A DNA stretch of 64,000 bases from Jaminaea rosea (GCF_003144245.1 NW_020289986.1:434001-498000), one strand, 5' to 3'; shown: positions 11,867 to 23,407, numbered from the stretch's first letter. Numbers and translations: made by a program. The notes: generated by a model from the letters alone, not told the origin.

Positions 11867-12523
11867 CGCGACGATGGGCGATGACGGCGACGAAGGAGGT
11901 CGCGCTTGGGATGTCGCGTTTAAGGTGGAGTCAGATGCAGAGGGGAGACGAAGAGGGCTGCAGCAATGAGGTTGGCGTTGGGTGATTGGTAGTGATAGTG
12001 ATGGTGCTTAAACAGCTGACCCGCTCGATGCAATGTTGCGCTGTGATGACTGGAAATGCGGGGGAAAAGGGTTGTGAAATGGGGATCAGGAACAGAGCAA
12101 GTGACTTTGGATCGAGGATGCGTGGTGACAACGGCCGACGGGTGCGGATGCTGGGTAGCTTCACAAGCTCGCGACCTCACCTCGCTCTCTCGCTCTCGTG
12201 GCTTGGCCGTCAAGTCAATTCAGGTGAGGGCCCCATGGCGCCTCTCTCCGTCCACCTCCATCCGGCGGGCGGCTGTGGAGCGCTAGGCAGGCACCCAAGC
12301 CTTTCTGCCACGAGGCTGGGCGAGCGAGTCGCGGCTTTAGAGTTGGCCTGCGACAAGCCGCGCTTTTCGATTTTTGCTCTGGAGAAGAGGCGCGATTTGA
12401 GGCTCAACGCCCGAAGGCGCCGAGAGTAGGCGTGTCGAGGAGCAACCAGGAGTCAGAACATCTGTCGATCCATTCTTCGCTCTTTCCTCCTCCTCTCCAT
12501 CCTCCTGCTGCTCAGTCGCTGTC
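11867..12523. other. Divergent promoter region between the Zn2Cys6 gene and ADE4
   Basis: This is non-coding as far as I can see. It contains two GAGTCA/TGACTC hexamers, at 11928-11933 and 12450-12455, the core bound by Gcn4 and Bas1 in yeasts. No other structure was recognised. Confidence 0.5.
12450..12455 (-). promoter_or_regulatory. Possible Bas1/Gcn4-type TGACTC site upstream of ADE4
   Basis: TGACTC on the minus strand lies 74 bases upstream of the ADE4 start. In Saccharomyces the purine genes, including ADE4, carry this core for Bas1 and Gcn4. A hexamer is expected by chance every ~2 kb on two strands, so this is only a suggestion. Confidence 0.2.
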
Positions 12524-14541
12524 ATGTGCGGCATCTTGGCCCTCCTGTTGTCATCTCAGTTGGCTGCGGCTGCGCCTGAGATCAACGAGGCTCTTTCCCT
12601 CCTCCAACACCGCGGCCAAGATGCAGCGGGCATCGTGACCTGTGGACCTGGTGGGCGATTCTACCAATGCAAGGCAAATGGAATGGTCCGAGATGTCTTC
12701 GATGCCAACAGTCTCGCCCGCCTGCGCGGCTCAATGGGCGTGGGTCACGTCCGCTACCCTACCGCTGGCTCGTCCAACCACGCAGAGGCTCAGCCCTTCT
12801 ACGTCAACTCGCCCTATGGTATCGTCTTCGCCCACAATGTGAGTGCGGTGGGCCCGGCCGAAGACACAGCGAGAGAAATTGTATGCTGACTGTGGGCCAC
12901 TTACGCTGCTCTCTCGTCAGGGCAATCTCATCAACACAACGGAGCTGCGAGCCTTCCTCGACGCAGAAGCTCACCGTCACATCAACACTGATTCGGACTC
13001 GGAGCTCCTCCTCAACATCTTTGCCAACAATCTGCAGGTGAGCCAGTGCGAAGGGGGTTTGCGGGATGCTATGGACTGGACTGAAGATTGACCGCCTTCT
13101 ATTCTCTCCTCCCCGCCAGGCGACCGGCAAATTCCGTATCAACGAAGAGGACATCTTCACGGCCATCCAAGGCCTCATGAAGCAGGCAAAGGGCGGCTAC
13201 ACCTGCGTGGCCATGCTCGCCGGCTTTGGCATCATTGCCTTCCGTGATCCCAATGGCATTCGTCCCCTCGGCTTGTGCTCGCGCAACTCGCCAGACGCAG
13301 GATCAGCCACTGCTAGCTCGTCGGGCACCTCAAGCCCTGCCGTCGGACACGGCAAGGACTACTGCTTCACCTCCGAATCCGTCGTTGGTGATGCGCTGGG
13401 CTTCGACGAATTCGAAGACGTCAAGCCTGGCGAGGCCATCATCATCACTCGTCACCAGGTCTCTCGCCGCGTGCTGGTAGACCAATCCGCCTACGAGTTC
13501 GCGCCAGACATCTTCGAGTACGTCTACTTCGCTCGCCCAGACTCTGTCATGGACGGTATTTCTGTCTACCGCAGCCGCATTGCCATGGGCGACCGCCTCG
13601 CCGTGACGGTTCGTAAGACGCTGCGCGCCCGCATGGAGACGATCGATGTCGTCATCCCCGTACCGGACACCTCGCGCGTTGCTGCGCTCCAAGTAGCCCA
13701 GTCACTCGGCGTACCATATCGCGAAGGCTTTGTCAAGAACCGCTACGTAGGCCGTACATTCATCATGCCCGGTCAGTCCGTACGAAGGAAGAACGTCCGT
13801 CGCAAGCTTAACGCTATGGCTATGGAGTTCAAAGGGCGCAACGTCCTCCTCGTTGACGACTCGATCGTTCGCGGTACCACTTCGCGAGAGATCATCCAGA
13901 TGGCGCGCGAAGCTGGAGCAAAGAAGGTCGTTATGGCCTCGTGTGCGCCGGCCATTCGCTACTCCAACGTCTACGGAATTGACATGCCCTCCCGACACGA
14001 GCTGGTAGCGCATGGCCGCACCGAAGAGGAGGTGGCTTCGCACATTCACGCCGACTTAGTCATTTACCAGACTCTCCCTGACTTGGTGGAGAGTGTGCAG
14101 GAGTGCATGACTACGGTGCAGATCAAGCGATTCGACACGGCAGTCTTCGATGGGGACTACGTGACCGGTGGAGTGGATGAGGCCTACCTCTCCAGCTTGG
14201 AGTCGCTGCGAAGCGACAATGCCAAGCTGAAGACGGCCGCTTCTAGGATCTCACAACCCGCGGGAGCTGCTCCTACAAGTGGGTCGGGCGGCACAGCGCT
14301 CGTTGTGGGGCCGCCAGGGGAGGGGGCGGGAGATGGGAAGATGGCTGCACCTCCCGCGATGCAGGCTAGCTATGTTGCCACGTCAGGGAGGGAGAATACC
14401 AATGGCAATGGGCTTATTTTGCCTGGTGGAGGTGAGAGGGGAGGCAAAGATGACGAGGAGGACGACGGAGCGCCTACTACATGCCAAGGGCCGATGAATG
14501 GCGCTGACGACTTGGCCCTTCACAATGGGTGGAGTCGATGA
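12524..14541 (+). CDS. ADE4: Amidophosphoribosyltransferase (first step of purine synthesis)
   Basis: Exons 12524-12838, 12921-13037 and 13120-14541 join to 617 residues. It transfers the glutamine amide to PRPP to make 5-phosphoribosylamine in the cytosol. MCGILALL puts the catalytic Cys at position 2, exposed after Met removal as in class II (Ntn) glutamine amidotransferases, so the start is certain. [14 protein letters not shown] and the spliced AHNGNLINT are glutaminase motifs; the last spans intron 1. The PRPP-binding loop [13 protein letters not shown] lies near residue 388. The last ~110 residues are a low-complexity Gly/Ala/Ser tail beyond the usual end of the family. MTD1, which supplies one-carbon units for the same pathway, follows on the same strand. 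Confidence 0.97.
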
Positions 14542-14940
14542 GAGCGGGCGTCGGAGAGCACAGAAGAAATTTCGTCGTATCGCGTCCGTAGATTCCTTGT
14601 TCTGGTCATTGGCAATATGAGCAACATCACGATGTCTGGCTATTGCGATGACCTCGCGAGTACGCCTCACGATGGCCACGGCCTTTGGTCGTCTTGGGCT
14701 CTCGAAGACCTGCCGGCGGCTGGGCTGCAACTTTTTTTGACGTCGATTGGACGGACGGAGAAAGACGAGGTCTCAAGGCCAAATTGAGCCAAGCCAATTC
14801 AAAGAACGCCGCCGCCGCCTGACGCCGCCTGTCATCCAGTCTGCTGACCTGCGTGCGACTCCAGTCCTATCCTGTCATCCTCACCATCGCTCTAATTCTT
14901 TGCTCGTCCCTCTCGATCGCTATACACGCGCTCTGTCAAT
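14542..14940. other. ADE4-MTD1 intergenic region
   Basis: It holds the ADE4 3' end and the MTD1 promoter. The last ATG on the plus strand is at 14672; from there to 15606 no ATG occurs in any frame. The minus strand shows no convincing gene. Confidence 0.5.
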
Positions 14941-15605
14941 CTGCCCAACCTGACTCGTCTTCAGAGAGCCGCCGTTGCTGCCGTTGCCGCCGCCTCGGCC
15001 TCTGCTCGCTACGTCCATCGACGACCACTCTCCTTCATCCCTAGCCTGCCAGCCAGCTCATCCTCATCCTCATCCTCATCCTCAACCCCTCGCCGACTCT
15101 TTGCTTCTGCCTCAGCTGGGCATCAACCCAACGACACCTCGCCTTCACCAGCGCCAGTCGACCTCGCCCACCTAAACGCCCTCCTCTCCTCGCTCACCCG
15201 GCCCTCGGACCTCGTTTCATCAAAGGCAGAAGACCCCAAAGCTCGTGCACAACGCAAGGCGAAGTTCAATCAACTGCTCGACGTCTTTCATTCAGCGACT
15301 GTCTGCACGCCTCACGAGCAAAAGGAGAGGTGAGTACGTGGCGAGGTAGCCACCACGAGGTTTACCGCCCTTGAATCGCGCCCATTAGCGTCTGGCCTGA
15401 ATTGAGACTGACTGACTGACTGACTGACTCCCACTCCCGTCCGCGCGCCTCAACTCTATTTTCTCCGTCACCTCTTCTTTGCCGCTCCTCATCGTCACTC
15501 AACTCTGGCAGCCTCGCCGAGCACTTTGCAGAGATCGATTACACAAGTAGCCAATACAAGTACCTCGACGCCCCCAACGTAGTTCTCCAAGGGATCGCAT
15601 CGAGC
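14941..15605 (+). other. In-frame, ATG-less N-terminal extension of MTD1, mitochondrial presequence-like
   Basis: The frame is open from 14896 and joins the MTD1 frame through a GT-AG intron (15330-15511; acceptor CTGGCAG). From the CTG at 14941 it would add 161 residues. The first ~60 are rich in Arg, Ala and Ser with no acidic residue (LTRLQRAAVAAVAAASASAR, then RRPLSF, then a run of Ser and RRLFASASAG), as in mitochondrial targeting peptides with a plausible cleavage point after RRLF. No ATG exists here in any frame. The CTG codons at 14941 and 14950 both have A at -3 and are candidate near-cognate starts. The remaining ~100 residues match nothing I know. The alternative is a distant ATG exon that I could not find, or a long 5' leader that is open by chance. 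Confidence 0.5.
15407..15430 (+). repeat. ACTG tetranucleotide microsatellite
   Basis: Five perfect ACTG units plus one variant unit (ACTC) lie inside the intron of the MTD1 leader region. Confidence 0.9.
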
Positions 15606-17055
15606 ATGACCGAGCCCGCCCTCAACACGTCTGCCTCGTCTTCAACGGCGCCGATCAGCGAGTCCAACCCGGGCAAGCTCGTATCAGCCGCTGCCCTGGC
15701 TAAGCCATTCATTGACTCGATCACGGAACAGATCACGCAGAGGGTTAAAGATGGCAAGTCTAGACCTCGCCTGGTGGGCATTTTGGCTACCCCTTCGCCG
15801 CCGAGTATCGCCTATGCCGAGTGGACTAAGAAGGCTTGCGAGAGCGTAGGCATGGAATTTGTGAGTGCGAGCGTGCGAGCGTGCCAAGGCTCTTCAAGGG
15901 TGCGACGCTGATCAAACGCTCTACTCTCCCCTCTGCTAGGACATCTGGAGGACATGGGACCAAGCGCCTGGTGAGGAGCCGCCAAGCGAGGACGACAAGA
16001 AGCCGTAAGTGCTTGACGACCCCACCGTGGTAGCCTGCACCCCAGCTCACTCGGCCATTTTTGCTTTCGCTCGCAGCGGACTCGAAGACGATGTCGAGGA
16101 CCTCATCATTGCAGCAAATGCGGATCCCTCCGTAGACGGCATCATGGTCTACTTCCCCGTCTTCGGCGGACGCCAGGACACGTACCTCTCGCAAATCATC
16201 AAGCCAAGCAAGGACGTCGAAGGTCTCTCCTTCTCCTTTGCCTGGAACCTTTACCACAATGTACGATGGATCGCTCCTAGCCAGCTCGGAGGAGCGCCGG
16301 GCAGTACGGCAGAGGGCAATGTGCTGAGCGAGGAGGAGAAGAAGGCGCTGAGCCAAAGTCAGCCTGCGAATGGTGGAGCGCACGACCACTCCCTCGGCAC
16401 CGATGACGTTGTTCCCTCGGGTATGGTCAAGGGCATCCTCCCCTGCACTCCGCTGGGTATCGTCAAGTGTCTGGAGGCGATGCAGGTGTACGATCGATCG
16501 CTGCCCTACGGTGACAGGTTGCGCGGCAAGACCATCACCGTCATCAACCGCTCCGAAGTCGTCGGCCGCCCGCTGGCTGCCCTCCTTGCGAATGACGGTG
16601 CACGCGTCTTCTCGGTAGACTTGGGGTCGACGCAAGAGTTCAGCAAGCGCGCCTACACGACGAGCTCGGAGGAGGACAAGGAGAACGAGGACGATCGCGA
16701 AGCCTCGCAAGCCGTCAAGGAAGCACGACGCCGAAATGCAGCACAGCGTCTTCGCCCGCACCACATCGTCCGTCCTCTCCCCTCCTCTAGCACCAGCCTT
16801 GAATCCTGCCTTGCCCAATCAGACGTGGTCATCTCTGGTGTCCCCTCAGCAAACTTCAAAGTGCCCACCTCGCAAATTCGTCAAGGCGCAACGTGCGTCA
16901 ACTTTTCTTCGGAGAAGAACTTCGAAAAGGACGTGAGGACCAAGGCGGGCATGTACTTGCCGAGCGTAGGGAAGATGACTTGCACCATGTTGCAGCGCAA
17001 CCTATTGAGGCTGGTTGAGGCTAAGGGAATGGTAGAGGATGGAAGTGGCAGATAG
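15606..17055 (+). CDS. MTD1: Methylenetetrahydrofolate dehydrogenase (NAD+), Mtd1 type
   Basis: Exons 15606-15860, 15940-16004 and 16077-17055 give 432 residues for the form starting at the first ATG (A at -3, strong context). Mtd1 oxidises 5,10-methylene-THF to methenyl-THF with NAD+ in the cytosol, supplying formyl units for purines. Matches to the yeast enzyme include VDGIMVYFPVFGG, NLYHNVR, ILPCTPLGIVK, INRSEVVGRPLAALLANDGA and DVVISGVPSANFK. The N-terminus GKLVSAAALAKPF aligns with the start of yeast Mtd1, so this ATG makes a complete enzyme. An insert of ~45 residues follows NLYHNVRW and another of ~35 precedes the second half; both are low complexity. The upstream exon can extend the same frame (see the 14941 entry), so a longer, mitochondrial form is possible. 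Confidence 0.95.
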
Positions 17056-17147
17056 GCGGGCGCATCGCTGACGTGGAGCGTGTGAGGCTCCTAGACTCGT
17101 ATAGACGGATTTGCTAAAATGCTTGATCAAATCCAAATCCAACTCTT

Positions 17148-17892
17148 CTATCTTACATCTGTCACTGCAGCAGCGTCGCCCCTCTCTTCCTTCTCCTGCT
17201 TCAGGCGTCGCGATACACGCCGGCGAGCCCGCGATTTGACTTTGCTAGGCACCTCGTAGCGCCATACGGCTTTTTGCTCAGAGGGCGTTAGAGGGCGAAG
17301 AGCTGTGAGGCCTGCTGCAGGGGTGCGACGATGCCGATGAAGATGGTCTGCTGGCGGTTCTGCCTTTTGACTATGTTCGTGCTTGTCGATGAGCGCACGA
17401 GCGGCGAGGGGCGAGGAGCAGCGGATGTTACACTGAACGAGGGAAAGGATGGCTTCGCGTCAACTCAACCTCGCCGCGAGAGCCTGCTGATGGCTGTGTA
17501 CTGACCTCGACTGTCATCTTCGCCGTTGAATTGTCCCCGTCTTGGCCTCTCTCGTCGATCTCTTCGCTACGGGTGAGACGCCTCACAGCGACGTAGTCAA
17601 CGCTGCGTGGGGCGATGCGTTCCAGCCTCCTCCGAACGAACCGATCGATCTGCTTTGCTAGTCGCTGTGAATCCTTTACGACTGCAGTGGGGAGATTGAG
17701 CGATAAAGTGGCATGGAGGAGGACGTGTGAGGGAAAGTCGACGTCGACATCGCCAGGAGCTGCGACTGCGGGTGGTGGTGGCCGTGATTTTGATGCGAGG
17801 CCGGTTCCTCGTCTCTTCGTCCCGGCCACTCTGCGCGGCACAAAGGAGAGCGATGATGACGAGGGCGAGGAGGACGACGTGCCAGCCTCCAT
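17148..17892 (-). CDS. Hypothetical protein, 223 residues
   Basis: Exon 1 is 17506-17892 and exon 2 is 17148-17432, joined through a 73-base intron (GTCAGT donor, TTCAG acceptor). The two exons are 387 and 285 bases, both multiples of three, and the spliced reading ends cleanly. The N-terminal ~55 residues are Ser/Pro-rich. A folded-looking core follows (LLHATLSLNLPTAVVKDSQR, then AKQIDRFVRRRLERIAP, then MTVECNIRCSSPLAARAL). The C-terminus is strongly basic (KVKSRARRRVSRRLKQEK), as in RNA-binding or nuclear proteins. I do not recognise the family. The donor is not the common GTGAGT, so the splice is the weak point. It is convergent with MTD1. Confidence 0.6.
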
Positions 17893-18779
17893 TAGAAGGA
17901 CAGCCGTCTTATCGTTGCTCCTGGGTGCTCGTCTAAATCTTGACCTTGATCGAGCTATCGAGTGCTACTGAAGCGGACGGAAAAGCCGGGTCCTGCGACC
18001 GAGAGTGAGGAGATGGCGATTGGCAATTGGCCGTCGTCGCCTTGTTCGAGAGTCAATATCTGCCAGCTGCCGTCTTATGCAAGCTGTGTGCTTCTAGAAG
18101 CAAACAAAAAAGCAGGCTCGCAGCTGCGATCCCACGACTCCGTTCTGACCGTCGTGACCGAGGTGCTCTTGTTTCCCCGACCTCTCGAGGCTGGTTATCC
18201 AGAGGCCTACTTTGAGCTTCGTCCCTCGAGATTGAGTTGTCGGGAGACGCAAGGTCTTCGAAGTCCTGGTGCGAGGAGGTTGCGCTGATTGGCGTCGCGA
18301 ATGCACTCCGTCGAGCGCGGAGTAGCAGGTGAATAGAAAGGACGGCCGCGCCACTGCAAAAGCCTTGAATTAGAGCAGGGCTTCGCTGCTGCTGCTGCTG
18401 CTGCTTGCATGCGCTTGTGCGCTGCCGCCCGCCTGCAGAGCTGGTGTTGGACTCGCCTCCGGGATCCATAATCGTTCTGGGGGGCACCGCCGTAGTGCCC
18501 TAGCAAATCGCTACGATGCCCTTGCCCCCTGTCCCGCCATCTCCTCACTCATCACCTCGGCCATACAACGGGCAGTCTTCAATCGGCAGCCGTCCGCGCT
18601 CAGGCGTCCAGGGACGAAGACGGGGAGAAGCACTGGGCCTCCCATCTATCTGCCTCACTATCCACCCGCGTCCTTGTCGCTGCGAAGGCCGCGCTTGTTT
18701 CTTTCCCTCTTTCTCGCCATCTCTATCCATATCACACTAGCAGACGCGCACGTAGCCTCTTTCGTCATCGTCTTGCAAA
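17893..18779. other. Divergent intergenic region
   Basis: It is the shared 5' side of the 223-residue gene (minus) and the Msb1-like gene (plus). A minus frame at 18053-18487 contains a Gln run from a CTG/CAG repeat near 18384 and one hydrophobic stretch, but I found no family, no splice partner and no clear end, so I do not call it a gene. Confidence 0.4.
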
Positions 18780-21700
18780 ATGGCAGCCGTCGCTGCTGCC
18801 AGCCCGACACCCTTGTCCAACGGCAACGGCGTCCATTCGCCCGCGCCGGTGCGACGTGGATCGGTGAGCTACGTATTCCACAAGATCCGTACCGCGAGCA
18901 AGGATCGCGAACGCGGCGGGTCCATCTCGTACATCAAGCCCTCGTCGTCGAGTCCGGATCTCACTACGAGGAGCTATCGGGCCAAAGCAGAGCAGGAAGA
19001 AAGCAGGTGGAACGGCATCACCAGCCCGTGCTCTTCGCCCATGAGCAAGAGTAAGAGTCGCAAGAGTATCTGGTCGAGGAAGGTGAGCCGAAGCGCAAGA
19101 GAGAAAGAGAGAGATCTTGTTCTGACCCAGCACACTCCCCTTTGTCAGCAGCATCGCGAAGCCCCTCCAGTTCCCGACCTCCCTCACTCTCTCGAGCTCG
19201 ATCTCCTTCCCTTTGAGCGTGAGCCAGCCTCGACCTCAGCAACTCCTGCCCCAGACGACAGTGTCGCTCCTCAGCGTGAGAGCGGCGCTGCTACGGAAGC
19301 GGCAGGCATAGCTCAACAAGTCACTCAACAGTACGCAGAAAAGGAGCGCAAGCTCAAAGACTCGGGCATCACTCGCGCCCAAGTCCTCTCAGAGGCGAGG
19401 CTGACCCCATCTCAAGTGGCCGAGGTCGTCAAGCTCGCAGGCGCAGAGATCAAGCAGCGTGGCCTGGCCAACGTGGGTATCTTTAGACCTTTTCGCGTTG
19501 GAGCCTCGCCAGAGGCTGTGGATCGCATGGCCGAGCTCTACTTGCTGAGCGTGGATGCGGAACGATACGAAGGGACCTTGAGCGTTGTGGACGCAAAGGG
19601 AAGCGATCTTGCTGTGGCTACTTTTGGCAAGCCGTCTGCTACGCGGGAGCTGGCAAAGCAACTGGCCTATGCCAAGGTCTGCGATGTAGCCGACTTTCTC
19701 AAATGGGTAAGTAGGTGGCCGAGAGGATACGAGGGATCATCCTCATCTGACGGCACACCCCATACACCTTGACTCTCCGCAGTCTTTCCGCCGCCTCAAA
19801 GTGTCTCGCCTCGACTTCTCATCCACTAATCACCTCACGTGGTACAACACCTTCGTCAAAGCAGAAAAGGATCAAGGCTACCCACGCAACGCATACAGCG
19901 CTCTCCTCCTGCCTCATCTTCCCACAGACACACAACGCCTGCTGAACGACACGCTCGACCTCCTCACGTCCGTCTCGGCGCACTATGTAGCCAATGCGAT
20001 GCCTGCCTGGCGTATATGCAAGACCTTTGGCTTCTGGCTGTTTGGCCGCATCGAGTCGGACAAGGTGGCCACAGATCTCTCCGCCTTCTTGGACGAGTGG
20101 GCGCGCTCCTCTTCTATAATGGAGCACCTCTACCTCGCCTACTTGCGCGACCAGAGTACCAAGGTGCACTACATGCCCACGAGGCTGACGCAGCTCATTG
20201 ACGACTATCCAAGAGTGTCGGCGCAGAGTGAGGTTGGGGCGCCGGGGCTGCATGTCAAGCGAGGGGCAGAGGTCGTCGCCAAGGCGCTCAAGGTGACGCT
20301 GAGCAGTGAGAACGTCCAGGCGCGATCGCTACGCAACCCGCGCGGGCCTTCAGACACCTTGGCCTCGGCTTTGACGGCTAAGCTGTACAATGGCGAGTCG
20401 TCAGCAGAGGCGGACGACTGGGCTGCGCTTGTTGGACTGGCGCAGAAGGCTACGAGGGAAGTGCATGCTTCGCCCGACGCCGCGGCGCAGGAGACCGAGG
20501 ACTCTGCAACGGGAGAGACCCCTGCAACTGCGGCACCCGCGGCCGCAAGCGAGGAAGAGCTCGAGCTGGCAAGAGAGTTGGCGCTCCTACGAGACGAAGA
20601 TAGTCGCATCTTTGCGATTCTCGCCGCAGAGATTGCACAGAGAAAGACTATGATGGGCAACGGGTCCACAGCACGGGACAGCGAATCCAAGACTCAAGTA
20701 GCAATGCCATCCTACGGCTCCATTGCCAGCTTGTACTCCTCAAGCGCACGACAGGGGGACGCTGCGGCCAGCCTACCAAGGATTGGATCATACGCCAATA
20801 CCAGTCGCTACAAGCTCAATGGGTCGACCACCCTCGACCCGCTGCCGGAGACCAGCGCGCCCAACACACCAACACGCGCCGAAGCAGCCTCAACGCCACC
20901 CAAGGTTGACTGGGACGTCTTCAGAGACGGCGGCTTTGCCACTTCCTCCAACGAGAAAGCGAGTGGCGTCGACCTCTCCCTCGACGAGGTGTCCGCCAAG
21001 CCCAGGCCAAGCGAGTCATTCTCCATTGCCTCTGGCTCTAGCCGCCCAGCAGCAATGCAGAACGGCTCATCCAGTAGCGCTGGTCTTCTACGTCGCGCAA
21101 CGAGCTTTGGTACTCTGCGACGAAAGGGAGGCAGGGACAGCAGCGTCAATGGCAGCGGTGACAGTCTACTCGGCCATGCGAAGCAGCAGCGCCCCCGCAC
21201 TGCCAAGCCGCGACATAGCATCACAGCTGTCACGACTATGGACCTAGACGAGGTGCTCGTTTCAGTCTGGCAAGACGCCCTGCTGGACTTCTGCCCAGCA
21301 GCTATGTTGCCTGGATTTGTAGCTGCACAGCTCAACAGGAATGCGGCGGCAAATCTCATGTCGGGTGGGGCTACGTCATCTCCGTCTTCGACGGCGGCGG
21401 CGCCAGCTGCGCCCACGGCGGGAATGAACTGGCTCGTCGTGGAGGAGAAAATTGTGCCTCGTCCCACCGCCGTCACTCGAGGGAATGGTACTCTGCCCAC
21501 GAAGGGCTCTCGCAGTGCTATTCGCCGAGCGCAAAGCTCAGGTCGCGGTGTGCCACGCATCAATGCCGGGGTTCATTTGGACGACGTAGAGGACTTTGAC
21601 GAAGAGGATGAGGAGAATACCCTGCGCTACGATAACGACGGTGCCTCCTCCACCGATGGGAGGCGCTCCCTCTTCGCCCCTTCATTCAAGAGTCTGAAGG

Positions 21701-22293
21701 CTATGAGCCTCAATCTGAGGAAGAGGGCGAGTGTGAGGAAGATGAGCTCGATTGCAGGAGGGCTGAGGAAGAGGGCCAATGCGGATGCGCAGTCTCCCCC
21801 AGCTACCGCCGATGGTACAGCTCGCGAGACGATGGCTGAAGGGACGGGGAGTCCATCAACAGACGCTGTCCCTCCTCTTCCCTCTACGTCAGCCACGCCA
21901 ACGAAGAAGGCCAAGAAGCGGCCCCTCGTGAGCCTATCCATTGGCAAGAACACAACCAACACGACCAACGCACCCCCAGTCGCAGCAGGTGGTAGTTCCT
22001 GGGACAGGACTTCGATCATCTCGTCCCCCGCCTCCTCCACGCCGGCGGTTGACGCATCTGTCCTCCACGCTGTCTCTCCTGCTGCGTTCGCTGCGTCTGG
22101 AGCGGTTGCTGCCACGCCGAAGGCGAGCGCCTTGCGTCACTCCAGCAGTGGCAGTAGGAGTGGTGAGGGCGATGGACAGCAGATGGGCTCCTCGGCGTTG
22201 TTGGGGACCAATGGGGCCACTACCACCGCCAGGTCCAGCATGCAGACCGGGAGGTCGAAGTATGAGGACGCAGCGGCCGGGGACGATGAGTAG
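18780..22293 (+). CDS. Msb1/Mug8-domain (RhoGAP-like) cell polarity protein
   Basis: Exons 18780-19082, 19149-19706 and 19783-22293 give 1123 residues. Intron 1 is 66 bases with CTGAC and TTTGTCAG; since 66 is a multiple of three, the frame stays open across it, and the splice is inferred. The conserved core (about residues 170-480) includes VGIFRPFRVGASPEAVDRM, FLKW/SFRRLKVSRLDFSS across intron 2, and TFGFWLFGRIE, the layout of the Msb1/Mug8 domain, a degenerate RhoGAP-like fold. Family members help Cdc42/Rho1 signalling at sites of polarised growth. The C-terminal ~640 residues are disordered, Ser/Ala-rich and contain basic patches (LRKRASVRKMSSIAGGLRKR) that could bind membrane. Confidence 0.8.
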
Positions 22294-22772
22294 GAGGAGC
22301 AGAGGGCAGCTCAGGATACCCAAGTGGCCACTTCAGGCCGCTTCACAGGGTGATGACGAAACAGACCGCGATTTGATATTCCGCACCTCGACAGGGCACG
22401 GCGAAGGCCCGAAGTCCTCGTATACCTCGAAAGCAGCTAGCTATTGCTATCCCACTGGTTACCTCCGACTCTCTACTCTTCCTGATCTGGTTCGAGTCAA
22501 AGGGCCGCGTACGCTTGCTATGACTGGGCTGTGAGCGCTACGAACGACGTTGCTGCCCGGTCTCGATTCCTACCTAGCACCATTTGCGCCTCCTCGTCCT
22601 TTCTTATTATCAAGGTGACTATTTTTTCCTATTTACCATAGCTATGCCCTCGTAATGCATTCCCAGTCTTCACGCCGATCCCACCTGGCCTGCGATCGCA
22701 AGTGAATGACTAGCCAGAGAGCTTTCCGCCTTGTCGCTCTGGCCGATGATGCATTGTCTCCTCTGGCTCCAC
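22294..22772. other. Convergent 3' region
   Basis: It lies between the stops of the Msb1-like gene and the UPF0538 gene. Only short open frames are present and I see no gene. Confidence 0.5.
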
Positions 22773-23407
22773 CTACCATGTAGTCGTCGGATCCTTGAGG
22801 AAAGCTTCGTAGTCTTCCCTGTTGAAGATGCTGACCTCTGCCTCATTCTCCAGACCGACCTCTTGCAACGTCTTTGACCTGTTCTCTGCATCGTCAAGCA
22901 GCCACTCAGGGTGATCCAAGTTGATGATCAAGTTCGTCGTCTTGGCCCCGTGCGCTCTTGTGTAGATCTTGAGACAGTCAAGCTTGGGGGCGTGAGTACG
23001 GAAAGCTTTGAATGCTGGAAGTGTGGAGACGTCTGTGCAGCGAGAGCGAGAGAGGGGTTAATTTCGGCGGTGGCGAGCTTGGGGGTCTGTTGGGAGAGGG
23101 ATGGCTCACCCTTCCTACATCTCTCCTCCAGCTCAAGGACAGTCATCTTTGTAAGATCGATGTGATTCAGCACCAGGTTTTTGACGCTGCGATAAGGGAA
23201 GGATTTGATGACGCGAATCGTGATCGTTGCGTCGGTGAGTGGGCGAGCAAGATTCGTCTCAGTTGACGAGAGGAAGTCGTCCGAGGAGAGGACTGGCTTG
23301 TAGGCGTGGAAGCCACCAGGTGGGGTCGGGGATCGCGTTGCATCGCTTTCGCCTGAAGGAGGAGCTGTTGATTCTGACGTTGAGGATTGCGGGGCTGGAT
23401 CGGCCAT
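22773..23407 (-). CDS. UPF0538 (C2orf76) family protein
   Basis: Exon 1 is 23110-23407 and exon 2 is 22773-23032, giving 185 residues. The split codon restores the family sequence: ITIRVIKSFPYRSVKNLVL, then RCRK/DVSTLPAFKAFRTH across the junction, then LKIYTRAHGAKTTNLIINLD, LQEVGLENEAEVSIFN and the ending LKDPTTTW. This matches the human C2orf76 pattern (DNDDFVLKD..LKDVGVENETEIAFFNQEDY) and the Schizosaccharomyces homologue. The family folds like ubiquitin by its look; its function is unknown. The first ~55 residues are a disordered extension. It is divergent from the AP endonuclease gene with only 159 bases between the two ATGs, so they probably share a promoter. Confidence 0.92.

Noticed and set aside
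14672-14740. ATG 14672 as a first exon of MTD1 with a presequence-like start (MATAFGRLGLSKTCRR).
   Set aside because: A stop follows after 22 codons and no acceptable GT donor lies before it, so it cannot be joined to the MTD1 frame; it also sits close to the ADE4 3' end.
18053-18487. A minus-strand frame with a Gln run and one hydrophobic segment, considered as a small membrane-protein gene.
   Set aside because: No family match, no clear splice partner, and the Gln run comes from a CTG/CAG repeat; it probably is leader or promoter sequence.
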